Shown here piece after piece: positions 1-11,783 of a DNA stretch of 27,756 nucleotides. How positions within the stretch are numbered: the first letter of the stretch is position 1; every line of letters starts with the position of its first letter. This stretch comes from Haplosporangium gracile (Eukaryota > Mortierellomycota > Mortierellomycetes > Mortierellales > Mortierellaceae), in assembly GCA_015499985.1 (NCBI GenBank), contig JAAAUF010000561.1, forward strand, positions 1-27,756, read 5' to 3'. The notes beneath the pieces were generated by a model, which saw nothing but the letters and a program-made list of their open reading frames with translations, had not been told where the DNA came from and ran no database searches. The translations under genes were made by a program, and so were the position numbers.

Positions 1-42
1 GCGGCAATTGTTGCGCAGAGTCAGGTTGTGGGCCGGACTGCG

Positions 43-120
43 ACTGGTGGATGGCACTTGGAAGATTGGTATGCAGCCAGCCCCCTTTACTATCAAATGC
101 CCCCCTTGGACTGTCTGTCA
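43..120. repeat. Diverged dispersed repeat, copy A
   Basis: This stretch resembles 7309-7387 in the same orientation. The first 24 bases, starting GACTGGTGGATGGC, differ at about one position. The match then weakens and recovers around an AATGCCNCCCTTGG core. By eye it is roughly 75 percent identical over about 78 bp with small indels. It lies just past the 3' end of NKAP. No terminal inverted repeat or target duplication can be seen, so it may be a remnant of a mobile element or of a dispersed non-coding repeat. Confidence 0.5.
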
Positions 121-158
121 TAAAAATAAAATTCATTGTTGGCTGCGTATGTACAGTC

Positions 159-164
159 TTTAAT
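159..164 (-). promoter_or_regulatory. Possible NKAP polyadenylation signal
   Basis: On the minus strand this reads ATTAAA, the commonest variant of AATAAA, 12 nt past the NKAP stop codon. It is a position-based guess only. Confidence 0.3.
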
Positions 165-175
165 ATTGCTGTTCT

Positions 176-2034
<1,859 letters not shown>

Positions 2035-2156
2035 CGATGTTTGTGCTTGCAGGGATGAGAGCTGAAAAGTGAAGAAGACACATGTGTCGATGTCAGTGTT
2101 TTTAAGTCAGCGGAAGAAAAATGAGGCTTAAGGGTAGTTGTAATGAAAGTAATTTT
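2035..2156 (-). promoter_or_regulatory. INTS6-NKAP spacer: NKAP 5' region and INTS6 3' UTR
   Basis: Only 122 bp separate the INTS6 stop from the NKAP ATG, both read on the minus strand. The space must hold the INTS6 3' end and the NKAP 5' leader, unless the NKAP promoter lies inside INTS6. A pyrimidine-rich CTTTTCAG near 2062 could be the acceptor of a 5' UTR intron whose donor would then lie within INTS6. No clear TATA box or AATAAA is visible. Confidence 0.4.
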
Positions 2157-5100
2157 TTAATTAAGTTTCTGCCGGAGAGACTCGAGTGCCAACACAACAG
2201 GATGGCGCCGGAGACCACGGGCTACTGTGAGGCAATGCGCCACCGTCATCCGCTTCTGGTCCCTTGTCCAGTCTGACCCCTCAACTTTCCACACCATTTC
2301 CACTACCATACTCTCGTTGTAGCCTAGCAAACACGTCAAATTTCAAAGGCGGAAAGGGTCAGTTAGTTATTCTCTCTGTCATGCATTTGTCCTGTTCTGT
2401 TAATAAATATGAGCAACAACAGGACCACATAGCTCAGAGGGTCTTACTCCTGGGCTCCATCTTGAGCTCCTTTATAATGGCATTCCTGTAGTCCAGAGGA
2501 GACTCGCTGGGGACACGACACTCGGTGTCTTGCGAGGACGGCAACAATGAGGTGGACATATTTTGATCGGCCATCTCTGACGATATACTCGCAGCACCAG
2601 TTCTTGGCATGCCAATCATTGTTGATATTGAGGATCCTGACGATGCAATTTCAGGCAAGAGGGCACCGACAACCGAAGATACCGACAATGACACGCTTTC
2701 TTTGGGACGTGCGCCATATGTACCATCAGTTACCGATGATGTAATGGAAGGGGTGTGGTGCTCTCCATTTGTAGGCGGTGATAGGATGGGAATGGGCGTC
2801 AAGCCTAACATCGCGGTCGTGTCCTCATTAGTCCTACCAGTCGGTGTTGTCGAATCACCCTCGTCTCGACTCGATGGTTTGGCATCAATAGAAACGCTAT
2901 TTGGAGGATGTGGTGCTCCTGAATCTGACCGCTCAGGGATTGTCGACGGTATGGATTGAAGCTCCATGAGAGCCGTTGGATCGTATACAAGACTTGGGAA
3001 GGCTGGTTTGGTCGATCCATTGAAGTGCTCCAAGTCCTGCTCGATGCCCTGTTGATGTTTCACGTATTCGTCCGTCTCCATGTCCGCGGAGCTGTCGTTC
3101 TGGAGAAATGATAACTCGGCTTTCCTCCGTTCAATATCCTCAAGATCGACGACTGCAAGAGGTGGTGGGATCAAATCCTGGGCGCGCTGCATGTCTTCCA
3201 TGGATTCATCATCGTCATCCAAACCGATGCCTCCAGGCATAGGAGTGTCAGCTCGCAGACGAGCTGCTTCATCTTCGCCGTCCATTTCCATCTCGTCCGA
3301 GTTGAACATTGCCCGTCTAAAGTCTTCATCCTCCTCAGCTTCGTCCTCACCATCATGCATTCCTGGATGGCGCGAAAGAGCATCAGACTCTTCCTCGGCA
3401 GATAATATCTTGCCAAAGCTCTCCTGGACAACAATTCTCAGCGTGGGAATACCAGGCGCTCCGGCACTTGCTCCGAGCGACACCACTTGAACCTTGCCTG
3501 ATACGGACCTGGCACCGTGGGCGAGACTTGGGATCTTTTCGAGCGGAAAAGGCGATGGAGATACGGAACGGCGGCGTGGTTTTCTCTTTCGGCCACCGAG
3601 AATGGAGGACCAAGAAGTGCCGCCAGAACTGTTGGTGGATGACATTGAGTCGTCCGCTGCAGGTGCCTCGTTTTCTTCGTCAATGGACACCTTCTTGTCC
3701 TGCTTGTAGGGATTGCCGAACATGGTCTTTTGTAGAGACTTGACGGATTCCTCATCGCGGAACGGATCTCTGAGGTTCTCTCGTTGAATCTTTTGCATCC
3801 GATCCTGGTAGATCCCCATGTCGGCGATAGGAAGGGTGTGGAGATCGTCCGAATCCATCAAGGGGTCCGCCTTGGCGGATGTCGATCGAATACCGCCGAA
3901 TATTGAGACGTTGCTTGGAGTAAGAGATAAGGACGTTGAGGAGGTGAGTTGCAGTTCCTTGAAGAAAGCTAGCTTGAGGTCGCCTAGAACAGATATCAAC
4001 TCTGACCGTGGCACATCGAAGGCGTTGGCACAGAGTGTCCGCTTCTTTGACACGACTGCCTCGGTAGGTGCTGATGACTCGATAGCTTGCAGGCGGTCCA
4101 GATCGGCTCTGGCCTATGCTTACAAAAACCGGTGATTAGACGTCAGCACGAATATAAGTCGTTTGAAATTTGTTCAGCTAGCAAGACTTCCACTGAGTGA
4201 TTAATTACCTTCAGCTTGTTCGTTGAAAGTACGTTTTGAATAGCAAGTCCCAACGTCCCTTGCTCCGCAGGCATGATGTTGTAAAGTCCGATGCGCTTCA
4301 GGGCATTCCTGAGAGGCTATTTTGTGTAAAGCGTCAAGACATAGTCAGTAAGGCAAATCAGACTTATAAAGTATTAATCCTGCTGTGTAGCCATGCACTC
4401 ATCATACTCACATTATAGTAATAGGACGGTGTGTGGCTAAGATACTCGGCAAAGTCTCGCCGCCACTCTGTTGATGGGTTTCGATTCGTCCCTAAATTGA
4501 CTACAACGCAAACAAGAATGACAATAGCAGCAGTTAGCGTTCAAGGTATTGCGACTAATTAGCATCCTGAATGGCACAAATTGTCGCATGTCTTATGTTG
4601 CTTACCTAGGAGAGTAAAAAGTGCCGGGTAGTTGTAAGCTACTACTGTCAAAGTCACTGCATTTTTGGTTGTATTTGCCTTCAAGAACCCAAATGGAAAT
4701 CCAAAACCCTCTGTCTTGTAGCTATTTTTGATGTAAACCTACAAAGAAAGTCGATGTAGTTAGTATACGTCCTTGCATTGAGAGCTAGCGCCCATTCAAA
4801 AAATATCAATCACATGCAAATACATACAGGCCAACAGGTTCCGGGGGGTCGAGTGAGAAGTTCCTGAGTCATTGGACATGGTGCCAGCACATATTTGTCG
4901 TAAGGGAATCCATCGGGAATATCGACTGCCTTCTCTTCCTTAGTATGGTAATGCAATGTTGGTTGAGCGTTCCGCGTGGGAAGCCTTTGTGCATTCTCCT
5001 CTGGCCAGTAAGGCTCTGGGATTGGGAAAAACCCGGAATGTCGAGTTTGAGGATTAAGCCAATTAGGATTGACATACACCAGCTGATGATGATTCGCAGT

Positions 5101-6469
5101 ATTTGGTCTTCGAAGATCGACTACGACGAAGGCATAAAAACAAGGAGCAAGGTGTTAAAATACGGCTGAAATAGAATTAATATCCTTACATATAAGGGCA
5201 TAGTTCAACGCCGCTTACCTATTAGGTCCTCAAAATTAACAACGACACCGTAAATGTGAAGCACAGCTTGAGGCGAATATTGCGTAGGAGGTATCTTGCT
5301 AATACCGAGCATGCAGTCCATGGCCTGAAGCATATGTCGCAATGTTCGGACGCGATAGCTCGTGCCTAAACAAATCGGGTCATAAGCGAGCGTGCGCGGT
5401 GAGTATCTAATTTCTGTGGGTATAATGCCCTGATTCGTAAAGGCGTTTATAAATGCATGTTTCTATATTTACCTCCCATGACCGTGCTCAAGATGCTAAG
5501 CTGTGGATCGACCATCTCCGCGTTTGGCTCCAAAAATATGGTGTAAAGTCGCTGATCCCATCGGAATGGCTCATGGTAATAGTCGACTCCTGCGGATGTA
5601 ACTCCTGGGATGTTCAGCTATGAAGAAGAGCAGGCAATAATAATGTTGGTTAGTCCTCATACCTAGTGTCCAGTACGAATTTTTTGCTGAAAGATTAAGC
5701 TCACTTCAAGCGATCGTACCCTGTCCAGAATTCCTGCTGGAGATGATTGCCTTCCGCCGTCTGTGAACCACATAATAATTGACGGCTCAATTGTTCCTGG
5801 AAACCGACCCTATCATTATTGCCATAACAGAAACATGTTAACATGATGTTATGACGGTGATATCGCCTGAAGAATACAATTCGATGCGGCACGGGATCCT
5901 TACATTGGCAGGCGTGTCAATATTATGATGTATACGGTACGCGTTGAGAATGTCGAAAATAGTAGAGAGTGACGATCCTGGATTGGACATGTCCTGTGCC
6001 TTGAGAACCTTGAGTTCTTTGATGAGATGTGGCAGAGGCTCCTTGAGGGACGACTACTTGAAAAGGTGTGGAGAGTACTATAAGATCAGTTCCCAGCGAT
6101 TGTATTCAATATCTAGACCATGTTTTTTTTTGTCAGATATGATCGATACCCTTACCTTAACGCACCCTGTACCCTCCTCGTACGTCACAAGCATATACTT
6201 GTCATTGTGGCGCTCGGCGGGCTTTACTTGTGGAAGATGCTACAGAGTAAGAAAGCAAAAGGAGAGAGGATAAGCATCGCATTATAAATAACAGTATGCG
6301 CTGACATCACGGCGTGCTACGACGACACAGCGTCGAGAGTCTTGAGCGAAGCGCATGTTACCTTGACCAGGTGCTCTATCCCCGATTTGGTACACTCTAA
6401 CGCAGACATGCCGTTCGAGAACTTTTGGTTCATGGAGGCACTAGTGTCGACCAAAAACACGATAATCAT
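2157..6469 (-). CDS. INTS6: Integrator complex subunit 6 homologue (N-terminal VWA domain)
   Basis: Rebuilt as twelve exons: 6469-6362, 6239-6156, 6053-5904, 5809-5705, 5617-5473, 5365-5219, 5120-4828, 4738-4606, 4500-4412, 4316-4209, 4113-2448 and 2323-2157 (3195 nt, 1064 aa). All introns are GT..AG and all phases match. The protein opens with a von Willebrand A fold: IVFLVDTSASMNQ holds the metal-binding DxSxS motif at residues 8-12, and FTDGG follows at 129-133. EPFRWDQRL, PIPEPYWP, PFGFLKANT and YNYPALF track animal INTS6 in order. In the large exon, NAFDVPRSEL, LPIADMGIYQ and FGNPYKQDKK are further INTS6 landmarks. Acidic and Ser-rich disordered sequence follows, then a helical C-terminal domain (about 1000-1064). 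In animals INTS6 helps tether PP2A to Integrator, which ends snRNA and paused Pol II transcripts; that function here is inferred. The start was chosen because the VWA strand begins there; upstream codons translate a TG repeat. Confidence 0.93.
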
Positions 6470-6495
6470 TGCTGCTTCGTCCCTTTTCGTCAGGT

Positions 6496-6535
6496 AATGT
6501 ATGTGTGAGTGTGTGTGAGTGAGTATGTGCGTGTA
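6496..6535. repeat. Imperfect TG/TGAG microsatellite
   Basis: Alternating TG with interspersed GA (GTGTGAGTGTGTGTGAGTGA type), about 30 bp upstream of the INTS6 start codon, so probably within its 5' leader or core promoter. Confidence 0.7.
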
Positions 6536-7101
6536 ATGTCTGCGATGCGTGTGTTTGCGACTAAGCACGGTTTGGCGTTTGCTGGGAGATGATTAAAGCA
6601 CCCTTCTTTCACTCGTTTTTTTTCTGACAAGGAATGCAAGAAAGAGGGGAAAAAAAAAAAAAAAAAAAAAGAAGACAATAAGGATTTATCTATTTAACAA
6701 TCCTGGGTTGCTCGAATTATTTGAACAACCGTCGTACTAAGTCCATGTCACTCACTTTTTTTTTGTTTTTTCCCCATGGCGCCTTGTTGCACTGTTACAA
6801 ACCCATTACTGATGCGTTCATTTCGTTGCTCATCTTCCTAAGGTCCAATTCATGGAGCTCATGTCCCATATCGTCATCACCACGGCTTGTCAGTAGCTAA
6901 AAAGTGACAATTTCAGCACAAACGCTTCAATGTTCACCTCTGAGGGCGCACAAATGATGCTTCGAGGGAGCGCGAAGGAAAGCGAGTTGTCTCAATGAGC
7001 TTGGCCTCTCCTGTACACGTTTTTGTCTTGAAAACAAAAAAAGCGAGTTACATGGACTTAGTGCGCAAAACGAAGGGACTGTCAGATAGGTTGACCCCCG
7101 T

Positions 7102-7122
7102 AAAAAAGGTACGGGAGCAAAA
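7102..7122 (-). terminator. Pol III terminator of tRNA-His
   Basis: On the minus strand the tRNA is followed after four bases by TTTT (7122-7119) and then by a TTTTTT run (7107-7102). The second run sits in the loop of a short inverted repeat, CCCGTA at 7097-7102 against TACGGG at 7110-7115. T4 or longer is the normal Pol III stop signal; the second run could act as a backup. Confidence 0.75.
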
Positions 7123-7126
7123 GATG

Positions 7127-7198
7127 TGCTGGTACCTGGAATCGAACCAGGATCGTCTCGGCCACAACGAGATATACTAACCATTATACTATGCCAGC
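7127..7198 (-). tRNA. tRNA-His (anticodon GTG)
   Basis: The minus strand folds as a full cloverleaf with no intron. The acceptor stem is GCTGGCA/TACCAGC, with one C-A mismatch at pair 6-67. The D stem GTAT/GTAT uses two G-U pairs around an AATGGTTA loop. The anticodon stem is TCTCG/CGAGA with loop TTGTGGC, giving anticodon GTG. The variable region has 4 nt and the T arm is CCTGG-TTCGATT-CCAGG. The internal B box GGTTCGATTCC matches consensus exactly. Base 73 is A, as in other eukaryotic tRNA-His, which gain their extra 5' G after transcription. CCA is not encoded. A Pol III T-run follows. Confidence 0.94.
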
Positions 7199-7308
7199 TT
7201 ATGAGACTTGTAGTTTTTTACCTTTTTGAATACTTTGCTAAAAATTTGGCTAGTATAGTGACTTAAGGGGCTCTCATATAGTTTATGCTCACGTCAAGAA
7301 GCATCGTG

Positions 7309-7387
7309 TGACTGGTGGATGGCTCTTGGAAGAGTCTAACATGTAGCTCTCTTTCGCTGTCGAATGCCTCCCTTGGGCTTTTTACTG
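7309..7387. repeat. Diverged dispersed repeat, copy B
   Basis: Same-orientation relative of 43-120: it begins GACTGGTGGATGGC, continues TCTTGGAAGA, and ends around AATGCCTCCCTTGG. Read on the minus strand, both copies contain a frame with the local similarity FQ(E/V)PSTS, which could be the worn end of a mobile-element coding region; this is speculative. No boundaries or target duplications can be seen. Confidence 0.5.
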
Positions 7388-7824
7388 GAGAAATAGCAGC
7401 CAGAGCCGTTTTCAACGAGAAAATGACTTCTGGAGAATTCTTCAGCTACCGAATTTCTATTGGCTAGTGACTTTAACCAATTCTCCAAGAAGAATTCTTT
7501 TTTTTTTTTTCGTTCTGTACAAAAAAAATTTGATCCATCCATATCTAATCAAAGGGAGAGAAGAACATCAACTGGTCGCCATTCACTGTCAAACAAAGCT
7601 CATTTTGAATGTCTAGAATAGCAGGCTGAATGCATCGACATCGTTTTTGCTGTGGTATCAATCAATTGTTTGTTCCGTCGTTTCAATCTTGGTCCTGACA
7701 CTTCAATAGCCCATGCGCCAAGCAGCATAATGATGGCTCTGCGCCAATGAGCATAGAAACTCACGACTGAATGCCTTGGTCCTCAGAGCGGGGTATGGGA
7801 GGCGGATAGAAAGGAGGTATGCAG

Positions 7825-7830
7825 TTTATT
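7825..7830 (-). promoter_or_regulatory. KEI1 polyadenylation signal
   Basis: AATAAA on the minus strand, 46 nt past the KEI1 stop codon, a plausible position for the cleavage signal. Confidence 0.5.
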
Positions 7831-7876
7831 ATAAAATATATAGTGGCAGAGGGGGAGGAGGAGGGAGGGGGATGGA

Positions 7877-9077
7877 TTAGATAAATTCATCGTCGTCTTC
7901 GTTGCGGAGGACGGTGTGTTTTCCGCGGTCCTGTCCGATCCTGGGCAGAAACATCATGGGTGTAGAGTCGGATCCCGAGTTCATAGCGCCACCAACCATG
8001 TTGGAAGGAAGATCGTAACGGTGAATCAGCGAGTACGAATACGACCACACCACTAATGCAAAGTACAACTATAAGTTTTATAAAAAGAGGGGAGAAATAA
8101 ATTAGGTAAGAGTACTGAGAAAGGTAGAGCAAAAAGTCCATAACGCTGCAAAAAAGACAGAAAACGTACGTGAAGGCACCAGAGGGCAAGGAGGATGAGG
8201 ATGGAGATGCCGCCTTCAAATTGAAAGTCTTGTCGCACATCGTCGCTGATGGGTGTGGTTGTTGGGTCTCCTGCTTGGTCTGGCTGAGGTTCGCCCAAAA
8301 GATCATTCCTGGTCATGAACCAAGTCACTGCTAAGATGATTGTTTGAACAGCGTTGATAATCAAGTCGATCACATAAGCCAATGCATACCGTCCCACAAT
8401 CTTCGTGTTGTCCTATTGTAAAAGAATACAAAATGAAAGGGTCAGATACAGATAGGGAACGAACGAACGAAAAGAAACAAGGTTGGGTAGCCGGTGTTCC
8501 GGTTTGCCCGGAAGAATATTATAACGGCAGGGTTTAAAAAAAAGCTTACAATCAAGACACCGTAGAGGCCCCAGGCAAAGGCAAAGGTCGCAAAGACAGA
8601 GTAGAGATACATAATGACCTTGGCGAGACCTCCATTAGCGAATATTCCAAAGAATCCTGATACTTTATTGAGCTATGTGATTTACAAGAAAGAGATATCT
8701 CTCAGGTGAGTTTGTTTGTCATCATCGCCCCCTCTTTCATACTTCACACTGCGCAGGAGTAAAAGAGAAAAAGCACAACTTGCAGGTTTGCACAGTAAAA
8801 AAAGGCGACTTACAATGGCGAAAACAGTGATAATGGTGACTCCTGTAAAAGTAAACAGTCGAGGACAAGAAAGCGAAGAAAGTTGACAGAGTTGCGATCA
8901 AGCAATGGGCGGTTAGGAACAACAAGGGAACGGTAGGTCAGTTTAACCGAAGCAATTTGAAGAAAAAAATTTGCTTCCTCAAGCGAGTGTGTCAATGTGT
9001 CGACGACAGAAGAGAGCGAGAGTGGACTTGCCTGTCTTGAGCTCCAAGATTCCTAGACACTTGCGCAGGCGAATCAT
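7877..9077 (-). CDS. KEI1: Inositol phosphorylceramide synthase regulatory subunit Kei1
   Basis: Rebuilt as five exons: 9077-9032, 8842-8814, 8672-8550, 8412-8170 and 8068-7877 (633 nt, 210 aa; yeast Kei1 is about 220). Intron 1 has a GC donor in a strong context (CAG|GCAAGT) and exon 2 is only 29 nt; both phases fit. Identification rests on the ILNKVSGFFGIF motif, split over exons 2 and 3 and closely matching yeast Kei1, then LYSVFATFAFAWGLY. Four hydrophobic segments lie near residues 15-35, 42-66, 72-97 and 135-160. A hydrophilic loop (98-133) lies before the fourth, and the tail is acidic (RNEDDDEFI). In yeast Kei1 is the essential partner of the catalytic subunit Aur1 in the Golgi, where inositol phosphate is moved from phosphatidylinositol to ceramide. 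The catalytic subunit is not in this window. The start ATG has A at -3. Confidence 0.88.
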
Positions 9078-9254
9078 GTTGTTATTGTAAAGGAGTGTTG
9101 AGGTGGGTATAGGGTGGTTTGTGTGCAAGTTAAGGTCGTGTGGTGGCAGTAGTGTAAGCAAGTGAATGTGAGTCAAGTGTGAAGGTATTAGTTATAAGTC
9201 GAGGGTATTGTCAAGTAAAGCGTAGTGGATTTCAAAAGTGAGGGTAGTCGTGAA

Positions 9255-9295
9255 TGAGTGGTGAGTGGTGAGTGGTGAGTGGTGAGTGGTGAGTG
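9255..9295. repeat. Tandem repeat of 7-bp unit GTGAGTG
   Basis: Five perfect copies of GTGAGTG (9261-9295) preceded by a partial copy. The repeat lies about 180 bp upstream of the KEI1 start codon and reads CACTCAC on the KEI1 sense strand. Confidence 0.9.
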
Positions 9296-9870
9296 GTTCA
9301 ATGAAGGGTGAGGAGGAAAAGTGAAAAAAGGTGAAGGAGAGACAAGAAATAAAAAAAAAGGACAGAAAGAGCAAAGGCCTTTTGTGTTCGAAGTCGAAGA
9401 AAGCAAATGACGACAGGGAAAAGAGAATTCTCCCTTTCTTCGCTCTCAACCACCCTCCGCACATCCTCCGCACATCCACATCCAACATACACATACACAC
9501 ATACAGGCGGCGGGAAAAGAGCGAAAAAAAGAGAAGTCACTTCCTCGACCAGGGAAGGTCAAGATCCCCGGCGGGAAAAGATATTCGCCGGCCATTGAAT
9601 TTGAAAAAAAACTCGTTTTTTTTTCTCTTATGCTTGGTAAATAGGCTTCCTTTGTTGACATAAATGCAACGAGGCAGGTTCCTCCTATTCTGGACATCCG
9701 TCGTCACTACAACACAGGCTGCTCACATTACAGCAGCAAACTGGCCCCTTTCATTCTATCTCACTCCAACAGGCTTACTATGACCATCATTTTGCGTCTT
9801 ATCTGATCAATAATGCCGCGTGTGTTTGTATGTCTCAGCTTCCCAGGAACAAAAAAACGACACCGCGCGA

Positions 9871-10199
9871 TCAGAGTTGATTCAACACTAGATCAGCGTT
9901 GAGACCGGGTGTATCCGACATGGTAACGCTACATATAAAAACAACAGTCAATCGTGGCTGGCAGCATGTGATAGTCATGAAAGAGTCGTCATCGTCATCA
10001 CCTGTCGCCTGGGTCATAATCATGGCTTGGACGAAGAGCAATTGCCCTGAAATGAAATAACAACTCACACGACAAGAGGGCGTGAGGCAGCTCCACCTCT
10101 CAAAACGATCACATCGGCTGCAACAAACAATTGAACTCTTCCCTGCGGGCCAAAATGGACACATTGTTCACACGCACACTCGTTGTCACCCGCTGACAT
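9871..10199 (-). CDS. Doubtful small spliced ORF, unknown function
   Basis: A 62-residue reading frame can be built from exon 10199-10069 and exon 9928-9871. They are joined across a 140-bp intron with a consensus donor (GTGAGT) and a good acceptor (TTTATATGTAG), and the phases agree. The first exon has an N-terminal CxxxCxxC spacing (ECACEQC) and then a hydrophobic stretch, VQLFVAADVIVLRGG. I do not recognise any family. It lies upstream of KEI1 on the same strand, so it could be an upstream exon, a uORF in a long KEI1 leader, or chance. A second acceptor-like site (TTTCATTTCAG) inside the intron makes the structure ambiguous. Confidence 0.2.
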
Positions 10200-10754
10200 C
10201 AACACCTGGCGCGTGCTTCTCGATCTCCTCTTCTTGTTTCTTGTTTCTTCTACATCACCCGACGCGCACCTGTCTCATCCTTCTTGCTCTACTACTCATC
10301 GTCCTGTTTCTTTCTTTCTTTTGTTTAGAACGCGTCGTACAATGGTTCCCTTCTATCCATCCATCGTTCCTTTCTGCACCCCTTTTTTCCCTTTTTTTCC
10401 TTTTCCCCCTTGTCTATCCCTCCTTCCCTCTTCCCTCTTGCTCACTGTCAATGGCCCACATCCATCCTACAACCTATATGCTTTTGCAAGATGCTGCATC
10501 TGGGAGAGAACCAAATGTGCACGACTGCTCTTTTTCTCTAATCCTGTTTTTCGTTCGATTTGTTACCGTGAGTAGCATAATGGTCCCGCTCTGTTCTTCG
10601 ACCGATCGCCTGGATTCATCTGGATCTTGCTTACAACATTGCACGCGTTGTGTCTTGTCTCTTTGTCGAAAATTTTTGTGTTGCATTTATTTCATCCGTC
10701 AAGGTTCGGGCTTGTGCGCGATAAAAAGGTTTTCGCTGACTTTTGATTTTGACG

Positions 10755-10900
10755 TGTTTGTCTTTGTCTTTGTTGTTGTTGACAATTGACATGGCTATTG
10801 TTGTTTATCGCCTTTGTTGCCGTCGCCTTTGTTGACGACATGGTTGTAGTTTGTCGTTGTTGTTGACATGGTTGATGTTGTTGTTGATGTTCATCTGACC
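10755..10900. repeat. GTT-rich low-complexity tract with TTGACATGG units
   Basis: Degenerate GTT/TTG triplet repeats interrupted by TTGACATGG at 10786-10794 and 10863-10871, and by the related TTGACGACATGG at 10832-10843. This looks like decayed simple sequence in the upstream region of the F-box gene; no function can be read from it. Confidence 0.6.
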
Positions 10901-11783
10901 CATGGTCGTTTACCTTCTAAAATTGTCTTTCTTTTTGCACTCCCCTCTTTCCCCTTTCTAGAACATTTCATCCGTGGCGATGAAAAAAAGGGATACTCAC
11001 GCTTGGTGCTCTAGTCTTGCATGCTCGCTCTTCCACATCCTCATCCTGCTGGTCCTCATCCCCTCTTCCCGCTCGACTCCTTATTTTTTTTCACCATTAG
11101 CCCATTTTCCTTGTTTCTGCTGTTGCTGTTACTGTTGCTGCTGCTGTAACATTCCTCCGTGCAAATGTCCATTTTTGCATTGTTCGATCATCTCGAGAGT
11201 TCTCTCTCTCTTGCTCGCTCGCTCTCTGTCCCCCCTTTTTTTGTATCTTTTTCTCTTTTGGCTTCTCTCATCTTTATGTCCTTTTGTTCTCTTCTTTCAC
11301 AACTTTAGTCTTTTGAATCTCTCCCCTCGACTTTCTTCTTCTTCCTTCATCCCTAACATTTTTCTTCACCACTTCCTCCTTTCCTTTCCTTCCCTTTCCC
11401 TCCACCCACCAGCCTCTTCCTTTCCCAATTGTCCAACACAACAAAACAACGTTTCGATTTCTATTGTCAATTGTAAAACGAGGGTTGTCCTATTGTTACA
11501 CGCTCACTGCTCCTGCAACACCCTTGCACGACCAAACTGACACATCCAGACGCACGCATAACTAACACATAAAAGAGCAAAGCCAAAAAAGCCAAAGACA
11601 TTTTGCAACACACGGAAACAACTCCTTTCTTGTCTCATATCAATTCGCTTTATTCCCTTGCTTTCCTTTATCCTTTCCCTCTGCCCTTTCCCTCACTGCC
11701 TTTTGCATTTTGTATTTTGCCTTTTCCTAATCCTGATCCTGATCCCCACCACTTCTTCCCATTGGATGCACAAAAGAAAAAAA

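Larger units (their letters stand above)
6470..7126. other. Intergenic: INTS6 upstream region with TG repeat and A tract
   Basis: About 650 bp without a supported gene. It holds the INTS6 5' leader and promoter, an imperfect TG/TGAG microsatellite at about 6496-6535, and a run of 21 A at 6650-6670 (T on the INTS6 sense strand). The right end carries the tRNA-His 3' flank. Reading frames here are short and follow the simple repeats. Confidence 0.6.
7199..7876. other. Intergenic: tRNA upstream flank, repeat copy B, KEI1 3' region
   Basis: No supported gene in this stretch of about 680 bp. It contains the second copy of the diverged repeat (7309-7387), a run of T near 7498-7510, the palindrome AGAATTCT at two places (near 7434 and 7491), and the KEI1 3' UTR with a polyadenylation signal. 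A 68-codon minus-strand frame at 7336-7542 overlaps the repeat; it has no recognisable domain and I did not call it. Confidence 0.55.
9078..11783. other. Divergent intergenic region between KEI1 and the F-box gene
   Basis: About 2.7 kb carrying the KEI1 upstream region on one side and the F-box gene leader on the other. It is strongly strand-biased: purine-rich and GTGAG-repeat DNA at 9100-9400, and C/T-rich plus-strand DNA from about 10200 to 11980. Long plus-strand frames at 10082-10789 and 10974-11540 arise from this pyrimidine bias and have no recognisable domain. A CCCTCTTTCCCCTTTCTAG acceptor-like site at about 10945-10963 and a GTGAGT at 10567 could bound a 5' UTR intron of the F-box gene; this is unproven. 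Confidence 0.55.

Noticed and set aside
6927..7184. An 85-codon minus-strand frame over the tRNA.
   Set aside because: Its first part is simply the tRNA-His read as protein, and the rest lies in its 3' flank.
9188..9697. Overlapping minus-strand frames of 70-100 codons.
   Set aside because: They translate the purine-rich tract and GTGAGTG repeat; several frames are open at once, as expected of low complexity.
10082..11540. Two long plus-strand frames (10082-10789 and 10974-11540) that might be genes.
   Set aside because: They arise in C/T-rich DNA, translate to Ser/Phe/Leu-rich low complexity without domains, and lie in the upstream region of the F-box gene.
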